A DNA stretch of 11,799 nt from NCBI GenBank assembly GCA_001563965.1, contig LKMS01000031.1:1-11799 (forward strand). Reading direction: 5' to 3'. The notes under the pieces were generated by a model that had not been told where the DNA came from, ran no database searches, and saw only the letters and a program-made list of their open reading frames with translations. Within the stretch, counting starts at the first letter, position 1; the number at the start of each line of letters is the position of its first letter. Positions 6,314-11,799 of the stretch are shown piece by piece. Source of the DNA: Haloferacaceae archaeon PL-Br10_E2g29. GTDB lineage: Archaea; Halobacteriota; Halobacteria; Halobacteriales; Haloferacaceae. Made by a program: the position numbers and the translations under genes.

Positions 6314-6583
6314 CTGAATCGTCCTCGCTCGATGTTGTGCATACGCCGCGTTGGCACCGCCTCCATTTCAATCAGCATCGTTTCTCCCAGTGGGGTGGAA
6401 AGATGAATCCAGTTCGGTCGCCCCAGAGATTATGTACTGGCGGGCCGACGGCAAATCTAATGATCGCCGGCACGGCTTCCCTCCCAGACACCCATCCCGC
6501 CGGCCGCACGGTCCGACACCTGCCACGCGGTCGCGTGAGACGGAACGAAACCAAACAGGAGTGCCGCTGCGGGGTGGTCGACG
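6314..6583. other. 270-base gap between fau-1 and menE, no convincing gene
   Basis: The gap must hold promoters for both divergent genes. Reading frames that cross it are Arg/Pro/Ser-rich, unlike the acidic proteins of this genome, and run on antisense to or out of frame with menE, so I take them as chance. AT-rich spots that could be a menE TATA box are ATTATGTA (6429-6436) and AAATCTAAT (6453-6461). Both would leave a leader of about 100 bases, which is long for this group. No tRNA or strong repeat is visible. Confidence 0.4.
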
Positions 6584-8338
6584 GTGCGTGACTGGCTGGC
6601 CGACCGCGCGGCTGCAACGCCGGGCGCGCTCGCGCTCATCGACACCGAGACCGACACGCAGTGGTCTTACAGCGGGCTCAACGCGGCTGTTGACGAGACG
6701 GCCGGGCGACTCGCCGCGCTTGGCGTCGCCGCCGGCGACCAGGTCGGGATGCTCACGACGACGCGGTTCAAATCGGTCTGTCTGGTTCATGCTGCCCAGC
6801 GTCTTGGCGTTCAACTCGTTCCGCTCAACACCCGACTCACGTCGGGCGAACTCGCCGCCCAACTCGATCAGGTCGACCTCACGCTGCTCGTCTGTGACGC
6901 TGAAACCGAACGGTTCGCCAAGCGTGCGTCGGAGTCGACGGCCGACACCGCCCGGATGCCGATCGCCTCCGTCGATGACCCCGAGTCGGCAACGATCAAA
7001 TCCTTCCGCGAGGTCGACCCGGATTCTATCGAATCGGTCGACTGGGCGTTTGATGATCCACAACTGATCGTTTTTACCTCCGGCACAACGGGATCGCCAA
7101 AGGCGGTCGTGCTGACGATGGGAAATCTGCTTGCAAGCGCCGTCGCCTCGGGCTTTCGGCTGGGAATCGATCCGAACGACCGCTGGCTCGTGACGCTCGG
7201 ACTCTACCACGTCGGTGGGCTCGCGCCGTTGTTTCGCTCGACGCTGTACGGCACGGCCGTCGTGCTCCGGTCGTCGTTCGACCCCGGCCCCACGGCCGAC
7301 GACATCGGTCGGTACGACGTAACGGTCGCCTCGTTGGTGCCGACGATGCTCTCGGCGATGCTTGACCGGCGTGGAACGCTGTCGGATTCGCTCCGGGCGG
7401 TACTGCTTGGCGGCGCGCCGGCGCCCGCCTCGCTCATCGAACGCTGTCGGAACTACTCGGTTCGCGTGTATCCAACCTACGGCATGACCGAAGCCGCCTC
7501 CCAGATCGCGACCGCACGCCCTGAAACGGCGTTTTCACAGCCGGCGTCGGTCGGCCGGCCGTTGTTGTGGACCGACCTCACGCTCATTGACGACACCGGC
7601 GAACCGGTCGATTCCGGCGAATCGGGCGAGATCGTTATTGACGGCCCGACCGTCTCGCCGGGCTACTACAACACCCCCGAGGCCACCGCGGCGGCTCGGT
7701 GCGAATACGGCTTTCGCACAGGTGATGTGGGCTCGTTCACGGAGCTCGGACTGCTCGTCGTTCACAACCGGCTTGACGACCGGATTCTCACCGGCGGGGA
7801 GAACGTCGATCCCGGCGAAGTTCGCGATGTCATTCGCACACACCCGGCCGTTGTGGAAGCGGCGGTCGTCGGCCTCGCCGATGAGACGTGGGGTCAACGG
7901 GTAGCTGCGTTCGTCGTCCCAACTGATTCGGGGTGTTCGGTCGCCGAATTCGACGCACACTGTCGCGAGCGCCTGGCCGGCTACAAACTCCCCCGAACGA
8001 TCGCCTTCGGCGACGCACTCCCGCGAACGGCTTCGGGAACGATCGATCGTGACGCGGTCAGACAGCGGCTCAAAGCGGACGGGGTTGCCACGAGCGGGGC
8101 GGATCGTGCGCCCTCCGGTGACGACGAAATCGCCGGTCGCGACACGGCTGTTGACGACGTTGACACCGGTCGCGACGCAGACGCCGGTCGCGATGCTGAC
8201 TCCAACACGGATGGCTCCGCTGTCCCGTCGTCTTCGGTTGGCCGTCAACGCCCACCGGTCGCCACCGACGAGACGCCTGCTACCGAGGAAGGCTCCGGGA
8301 CGAATACGAAGCGTGACGACGATGATCCGCCTGCGTAA
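6584..8338 (+). CDS. menE: o-succinylbenzoate-CoA ligase (menaquinone biosynthesis)
   Basis: This is an ANL-superfamily adenylate-forming enzyme, 584 residues long. MenE activates o-succinylbenzoate with ATP and joins it to CoA for menaquinone, the haloarchaeal respiratory quinone. Motifs in order are TSGTTGSPK (165-173, phosphate loop), TYGMTE (298-303), GFRTGD with D381 (ribose contact), HNRLDDRILTGGENV with R396 (domain hinge), and LPRTASGT (479-486). At the last, the usual A10 catalytic lysine is Thr486. Haloarchaeal-type MenE is the best match to the opening MRDWLADRAAATP; a related acyl-CoA ligase is the alternative. The start is GTG 6584: an in-frame stop lies at 6536, no ATG intervenes, and GGGGTGG (6571-6577) may serve as a weak ribosome site. 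Residues 501-584 are a disordered acidic tail with GRDAD repeats, absent from typical MenE. No other men gene is present here. Confidence 0.78.
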   Translation: MRDWLADRAAATPGALALIDTETDTQWSYSGLNAAVDETAGRLAALGVAAGDQVGMLTTTRFKSVCLVHAAQRLGVQLVPLNTRLTSGELAAQLDQVDLTLLVCDAETERFAKRASESTADTARMPIASVDDPESATIKSFREVDPDSIESVDWAFDDPQLIVFTSGTTGSPKAVVLTMGNLLASAVASGFRLGIDPNDRWLVTLGLYHVGGLAPLFRSTLYGTAVVLRSSFDPGPTADDIGRYDVTVASLVPTMLSAMLDRRGTLSDSLRAVLLGGAPAPASLIERCRNYSVRVYPTYGMTEAASQIATARPETAFSQPASVGRPLLWTDLTLIDDTGEPVDSGESGEIVIDGPTVSPGYYNTPEATAAARCEYGFRTGDVGSFTELGLLVVHNRLDDRILTGGENVDPGEVRDVIRTHPAVVEAAVVGLADETWGQRVAAFVVPTDSGCSVAEFDAHCRERLAGYKLPRTIAFGDALPRTASGTIDRDAVRQRLKADGVATSGADRAPSGDDEIAGRDTAVDDVDTGRDADAGRDADSNTDGSAVPSSSVGRQRPPVATDETPATEEGSGTNTKRDDDDPPA

Positions 8339-8394
8339 CCTCGTCGACAACCGAAAACGAAACCCACAGGCTCCCTGGCAGCGTCGCTCCCGAC

Positions 8395-8994
8395 ATGCAA
8401 GACAGCCACGAGGTCGTTGTGCTCCGTTTCGGCCACCGCCCCGGCCGCGACGACCGGATGACGACCCACGTCGGACTCACCGCTCGTGCGCTCGGCGCAG
8501 ACCGGGTGATTCTCCCGGACAACGCAACCCAGTCGGCCGAGACCGTCGCCGACATCACCGGCCGGTTTGGCGGCCCGTTTGCGATCGAACAACGCGAGAG
8601 CCAAGCGGCAGTCGTTCGCAACTGGGAGGGATCGGTTGTCCACCTGACAATGTATGGCCTGCCGGTTCAAGACGTCCAAAACGACGTGCGGGCAGACCTC
8701 AAAACGGACTCGTTGCTCATTGTTGTCGGCGGCGAAAAGGTGCCGTTCGAACTCTACGAACGCGCCGACTGGAACGTGGCGGTGACGAACCAGCCACACT
8801 CGGAGGTGGCGGGACTCGCCGTGTTTCTCGACCGACTCTTCGACGGTCGAGAACTCGAGCAGTCGTGGCCCGATGCCGACCGCCACGTGATTCCGAAAGC
8901 AACAGGGAAAAAAGTCGTTCCGGCCGATGCGGCCGACGATTCTGAAACCGTTGGCACCCCCTCCGACAGCAACACAGCCGATTCTTCTCGGTAG
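8395..8994 (+). CDS. trm56: tRNA (cytidine(56)-2'-O)-methyltransferase
   Basis: This is an archaeal SPOUT-class methyltransferase that places a 2'-O-methyl group on C56 in the T-loop of tRNA, using S-adenosylmethionine. The 199-residue product shows the family signatures in order: VVVLRFGHRPGRDDRMTTHV (7-26), GLTARALGA (27-35), RFGGPF (57-62), VVHLTMYGLP (81-90), then the knotted SAM-binding core LLIVVGGEKVP (107-117) and ADWNVAVTNQPHSEVA (124-139). Homology ends near residue 155; the last 35 residues (from about 165) are polar, acidic and probably disordered. ATG 8395 is chosen because homology begins within a few residues. There is no clear TATA box in the 56-base gap after menE, so it may be transcribed from the menE promoter. 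tfe follows 75 bases downstream with its own promoter. Confidence 0.93.
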   Translation: MQDSHEVVVLRFGHRPGRDDRMTTHVGLTARALGADRVILPDNATQSAETVADITGRFGGPFAIEQRESQAAVVRNWEGSVVHLTMYGLPVQDVQNDVRADLKTDSLLIVVGGEKVPFELYERADWNVAVTNQPHSEVAGLAVFLDRLFDGRELEQSWPDADRHVIPKATGKKVVPADAADDSETVGTPSDSNTADSSR

Positions 8995-9038
8995 TCTGGG
9001 ATGCCACCCAGCCGACCCCGAAGCCCGACAGTCGGTGC

Positions 9039-9044
9039 TTTTAA
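9039..9044 (+). promoter_or_regulatory. TATA-like box for the tfe operon
   Basis: TTTTAA is centred about 29 bases upstream of the tfe ATG at 9070, consistent with a leaderless start. GAGGA at 9058-9062 could instead be a ribosome site if the transcript begins further upstream. TCGGT (9032-9036) and ACCGA (9044-9048) flank the box. Confidence 0.55.
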
Positions 9045-9069
9045 CCGAGTTCATCGCTGAGGAACACCA

Positions 9070-9603
9070 ATGGCTTTTGAGGATCTACTAAACGACCCGG
9101 TCATCCAGAAGTACCTCCACGAACTGGTTGGCCCAACGGGCATGCCGGTTGCGGCGGCCCCGCCGGACGGCGAAGTCACCGACGAGGAACTCGCCGAGCA
9201 GTTGGATCTCGAACTCAACGACGTCCGCCGGGCGCTGTTCATTCTCTACGAGAACGACCTGGCCTCCTACCGTCGGGTTCGCGACGAGGACTCGGGCTGG
9301 CTGACGTATCTCTGGACGTTTCACTACGACAACATTCCGGAAAATCTCGAATCCGAGATGCACCGACTGCTCGAAGCAATCGAGGAGCGCGACGAGTACG
9401 AGCGCACCCACGAGTTCTACCTGTGTGAGGTGTGTTCGATTCGCTTCGAGTTCGGTGAGGCGATGGACTTCGGCTTCGAGTGTCCCGAATGTGCCTCCCC
9501 GCTGGAGTCAATGGAGAACGACCGACTCGTTGAGGCGATGGAACACCGTCTTGCGGCGCTTCGTGACGAACTCAACGTGGACATCCACGCGGAAGCGAAC
9601 TAA
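9070..9603 (+). CDS. tfe: transcription initiation factor TFE (alpha subunit)
   Basis: TFE is the archaeal counterpart of the eukaryotic TFIIE alpha N-terminus. It joins TBP, TFB and RNA polymerase at promoters and helps open DNA. The 177-residue product has the expected two domains. The first is an extended winged helix at about 5-85 (DPVIQKYLHELVG, then TDEELAEQLDLELNDVRRALFILYEN, positions 37-62, and WLTYLWTF, 77-84). The second is a zinc ribbon with C119-x2-C122 and C138-x2-C141. An acidic coiled linker (about 90-115) connects them, and the C-terminal helix is MENDRLVEAMEHRLAALRDE. Length and order are standard. It heads a tight cluster: its TAA overlaps the ATG of the DUF2110 gene by one base, and two more genes follow closely, so translation is probably coupled. 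Confidence 0.96.
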   Translation: MAFEDLLNDPVIQKYLHELVGPTGMPVAAAPPDGEVTDEELAEQLDLELNDVRRALFILYENDLASYRRVRDEDSGWLTYLWTFHYDNIPENLESEMHRLLEAIEERDEYERTHEFYLCEVCSIRFEFGEAMDFGFECPECASPLESMENDRLVEAMEHRLAALRDELNVDIHAEAN

Positions 9604-10274
9604 TGGTCGTTCTTGCCACCAAATGCTACGTCGAGGGCGATGCCCGCGAGCGATCGCTCAAAAGCCTCGGCTCGCTGGTCGACAACGAACTCCACCAGCT
9701 GTCTGTCGACAGCGACATCGGCATCCGCCACGACGACTTCGTGACGGTAACGCTCAGCGGTGACGACGAAACGGTCGCGCGTAACATCCTCCGCGAGCAG
9801 TGGGGCGAAATCACCGACCACTTCGACGAGGGCGAGACGTACACGGGCACACTCAAATCCTGGGGCGACGACGGCTTCGTTCTCGACGCCGGTGTCAACA
9901 TCCACATCCCCACAAGCGAGTTCGGGTTGGGCCAGGGAACCCCCTCGCAGATTCGCGACCGCTTCGGGTTGGTGCAGCACCTCCCGATGCAGTTCGTCTA
10001 CGGCGAGCCGTGTTCGTTGGCGGCGGCCGAACAGGATCGACTCTACGAATGGCGGCGTGGCCCCGGCCGGGTCAACGTCAACAGCGCCACTCGCGGTGAG
10101 GTTCGCGCCACGGTCAACCGCGCGGGTCACGCCCAAGACATCATCACGGTCGAGCGCCTCGGGTTGCTCGAACAGTCGATTATCTGTGGCGAGGGGACCG
10201 ACCCACCGGGGCTGTTGGCCGCGATTGGTGAGTATCTTCCCGCAGAGTTGCGGTGTGTCATTGGCGACCAGTAA
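9603..10274 (+). CDS. DUF2110 family protein with an S1-like segment
   Basis: This is an archaeal conserved protein of unknown function, 223 residues. Residues 1-70 form a mixed alpha/beta N-terminal part (VVLATKCYVEGD...). Residues 77-108 (GETYTGTLKSWGDDG, FVLDAGVNIHIPTSEFG) follow the S1/OB pattern of G-x4-G-x-L...G-F-x-L-D-x-G...H-I-P-x-S-E-F, suggesting nucleic-acid binding. This is my reading rather than a known annotation. The C-terminal part (about 155-215) has VNVNSATRGEVRATV, DIITVERLGLLEQSIIC and GTDPPGLLAAIGEYLP, typical of the family. There are no membrane segments. The ATG shares its first base with the last base of the tfe stop codon (TAATG), so it is co-translated with TFE. A role in transcription or RNA handling is a reasonable inference from that linkage, not established. 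Confidence 0.85.
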   Translation: MVVLATKCYVEGDARERSLKSLGSLVDNELHQLSVDSDIGIRHDDFVTVTLSGDDETVARNILREQWGEITDHFDEGETYTGTLKSWGDDGFVLDAGVNIHIPTSEFGLGQGTPSQIRDRFGLVQHLPMQFVYGEPCSLAAAEQDRLYEWRRGPGRVNVNSATRGEVRATVNRAGHAQDIITVERLGLLEQSIICGEGTDPPGLLAAIGEYLPAELRCVIGDQ

Positions 10275-10289
10275 CACGCAGAATTCATT

Positions 10290-11072
10290 ATGAACCGACG
10301 ACTTGGGATGGCGGTTGTCGCACTCGTCTTGTTGACCGTGACGGCTGGCTGTCTCGCGTTCGTCACCGGCGGCGGCGAACCTGACGACGCCACCCTTGAC
10401 CGCGAACCCGCCGAGCCCTACGAGTTCGACAGCGACCGCGACGCGCTTCTGACGCTGCACACCGCCTCCGAGGTACAGGTCGTCTACCGAGTTGAGGCCA
10501 ACGACACGTTCCGGTTTGCAACTTCGAGCGGGCTCGGCACTGAGGAGCCGTTGGACATCGCGGCCGTTCGGTTTCAGTACCAAAACGGCACGGTGATCAA
10601 CGGCACGACGCTTCGCGATAGCGCCGACGGCGACATCGACCAGACGCCAGACGAGGTGTTCGTCACGGTGCCTGCAGACGGTAAACTGGCGTTTTCGGCG
10701 AGCGCCACGCCACGACGCTTCTCGATGCCGGCCCACGTGGAGGGGTCGTATGCGGTGATTCTGCCGCCGAGCAACCGGATCGACTTCTTTTTGTTCAGTA
10801 ACACCGCACCCGGCGGTGCCCAAAGCGAAGTCATCGACGACCGCGTGCACGTCACGTGGGACGAGGTGAGCGGCGGGACGATTGTCGTCCAGTACTACCA
10901 ACAGCGCGACCTGTTCATTTTCGGTGGCGCAGTGGTTATTCTCTCGGTCGTTGCCCTCGGGGGGCTCTACTACTACCGGAAAAAAATCGATGCGCTGTAT
11001 GAGGCGCGCATCGAGATGGGGCTCGACACCGAGGTCGACGAGGAACGCGAAGACGAGCGTCGGAAGCCATGA
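10290..11072 (+). CDS. DUF5803-like lipoprotein with C-terminal membrane anchor
   Basis: This is a 260-residue surface protein of unknown function. The N-terminus is a lipoprotein signal (RR at 3-4, hydrophobic 5-18, lipobox TAGC ending at C21), so it is exported and lipid-linked after cleavage. Residues 22-205 are acidic and beta-rich, with several N-x-T/S sites (NDT, NGT twice), consistent with an exposed glycosylated domain. A single helix follows at about 208-229 (FGGAVVILSVVALGGLYYY), then RKK and a charged tail of about 30 residues that would face the cytoplasm. The protein is therefore anchored at both ends. I associate it with the haloarchaeal DUF5803 family, with moderate certainty. 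It lies 15 bases after DUF2110, and its stop overlaps the next start by four bases (ATGA), so it belongs to the tfe operon. Confidence 0.78.
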   Translation: MNRRLGMAVVALVLLTVTAGCLAFVTGGGEPDDATLDREPAEPYEFDSDRDALLTLHTASEVQVVYRVEANDTFRFATSSGLGTEEPLDIAAVRFQYQNGTVINGTTLRDSADGDIDQTPDEVFVTVPADGKLAFSASATPRRFSMPAHVEGSYAVILPPSNRIDFFLFSNTAPGGAQSEVIDDRVHVTWDEVSGGTIVVQYYQQRDLFIFGGAVVILSVVALGGLYYYRKKIDALYEARIEMGLDTEVDEEREDERRKP

Positions 11073-11761
11073 AGGTCGCCATCGTCACCGTCGGCGACGA
11101 ACTGCTGGCCGGTGAAACCACAAACACGAACGCGACGTGGTTGTCCGAGCAACTCACCGCCTGTGGCTGTCGGGTCGAACGCGTGACCACCGTGCCCGAC
11201 CGCGTGAAAGCCATCGCCCGCGTTGTCAACGAGTACCACGCCGAGTACGATGCGGTCGTCGTCACCGGCGGACTGGGTCCGACGCTCGACGACGTGACCG
11301 TTGCGGGCGTTGCCGCCGCGGTGGGCCGGTCGGTCGAACACCACGACGTGGCGTTCGAGTGGCTCACCGAACACGGCGGCTACCACGCCGACGACCTCGA
11401 CGTGGGAACCGCGGACCTCCCGGCTGGCGCGCGAATGCTGCCGAATACGGTTGGGGTTGCTCCCGGCTGTGTGATCGAGTCAATCTACGTGCTGCCCGGC
11501 GTGCCGCGAGAAATGAAGGCGATGTTTGACAACGTTGCCGACGAGTTCAGCGGCGAGCCCGTCCACACGCGTATCGTCGTTGTCGATGAGCCCGAAAGCG
11601 CACTACTCGACCGACTGGCGACCGTCGACGAGCGGTTTCCGGTGACCGTCGGCAGCTATCCCGGCGAGTTCGTCCGCGTCAAATTCAGCGCAAACGACCC
11701 CACGGTCGTCGCCACGGCCGCCGACTGGTTTGCCGACCGGGTTGTGCTCGCTGAAGAATAA
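11069..11761 (+). CDS. CinA N-terminal / molybdopterin-binding (MoCF) domain protein
   Basis: The 230-residue product corresponds to the N-terminal half of CinA (COG1058 type). The MoCF-biosynthesis fold is seen in VTVGDELLAGETTNTNATWL (7-26), YDAVVVTGGLGPTLDDVT (60-77) with the GGLGPTxDD signature, and VGVAPGCVIES followed by YVLPGVPREMKAMF. The C-terminal nicotinamide-nucleotide deamidase domain of bacterial CinA is absent, which is usual for archaeal single-domain members. Bacterial relatives hydrolyse ADP-ribose or ADP-ribose-like nucleotides, while others bind molybdopterin; the activity here cannot be decided. ATG 11069 overlaps the preceding stop by four bases, making translational coupling likely. 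It is the last gene of the tfe cluster visible in the window; the 38 bases after it hold nothing I recognise. Confidence 0.85.
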   Translation: MKVAIVTVGDELLAGETTNTNATWLSEQLTACGCRVERVTTVPDRVKAIARVVNEYHAEYDAVVVTGGLGPTLDDVTVAGVAAAVGRSVEHHDVAFEWLTEHGGYHADDLDVGTADLPAGARMLPNTVGVAPGCVIESIYVLPGVPREMKAMFDNVADEFSGEPVHTRIVVVDEPESALLDRLATVDERFPVTVGSYPGEFVRVKFSANDPTVVATAADWFADRVVLAEE

Positions 11762-11799
11762 TTTCCGCACGAAACCGCTTCGACACCACCGCGAACTTA

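Noticed and set aside
6351..7067. Plus-strand frame running through the gap into menE
   Set aside because: Arg/Pro/Ser-rich throughout, unlike native proteins here, and its second half is simply menE read out of frame.
8134..8192. CGGTCGCGA repeats as a possible DNA repeat element
   Set aside because: They stay in frame and encode GRD units of the MenE tail, so they are best seen as protein low complexity.
8049..8945. Plus-strand frame spanning the menE tail and trm56
   Set aside because: Basic, Arg/Pro-rich shadow of two well-supported genes in other frames.
8996..9011. Small hairpin CTGGG...CCCAG after trm56
   Set aside because: Five-base stem without a T-run; not enough to call a terminator.
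9032..9048. TCGGT...ACCGA flanking the tfe TATA box
   Set aside because: Only five-base arms; with GC-rich flanks around an AT core this is likely by chance. Noted only because dphB and usp promoters show similar symmetry.
9600..10901. Long minus-strand open frame of 433 codons
   Set aside because: It lies antisense to DUF2110 and most of the DUF5803-like gene, both of which have family-like sequence and coupled starts. Long antisense frames are common in GC-rich haloarchaeal DNA.
1..11799. Search for CRISPR arrays, tRNA/rRNA genes, insertion sequences, defence or phage genes
   Set aside because: No regular repeat-spacer pattern, cloverleaf, transposase-like frame or terminal repeats were seen by eye; nearly all bases are in recognised genes.

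Overview
The window looks like ordinary chromosomal DNA of a halophilic archaeon (class Halobacteria). The evidence is archaeal-only genes (diphthine synthase dphB, tRNA C56 methyltransferase trm56, transcription factor TFE, FAU-1, DUF2110), strongly acidic proteins rich in Asp and Glu, GC-rich codon use, and AT-rich TATA-like boxes about 28-31 bases upstream of several start codons with almost no leader. I cannot fix the genus from sequence alone. I see no rRNA, tRNA, CRISPR array, insertion sequence or phage gene.

Left part (1-4813), all on the + strand and mostly single-gene units: the end of a DUF456 membrane protein; a small acidic protein of unknown function; a NicO/RcnA-like nickel/cobalt transporter with a very histidine-rich cytoplasmic or loop segment; dphB, which acts in diphthamide synthesis on elongation factor 2; a universal stress protein; a ROK-family sugar kinase, probably glucokinase; and a NifU-type Fe-S scaffold domain protein. 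The gaps hold recognisable TATA boxes and several inverted repeats that could be operators or terminators.

Middle (4814-6583): FAU-1 (RNase E/G-like, S1 plus DUF402) lies on the - strand. It converges with the NifU gene over a hairpin plus T-run, and it diverges from menE across a 270-base gap in which I find no convincing gene.

Right part (6584-11799), all + strand: menE (o-succinylbenzoate-CoA ligase, with an odd catalytic-lysine position and a long disordered tail), trm56, and then a tight run of tfe, DUF2110, a DUF5803-like lipoprotein and a CinA/MoCF-domain protein. In that run tfe/DUF2110 overlap by 1 base and DUF5803/cinA by 4 bases, with 15 bases between DUF2110 and DUF5803. This is almost certainly one operon driven from a TATA box at about 9039.

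Most of the window is information-processing and core metabolism. I do not see a clearly novel system. The best leads are the S1-like segment in DUF2110 coupled to TFE, the missing A10 lysine in MenE, and the operator-like repeats in front of the metal transporter and the stress protein.
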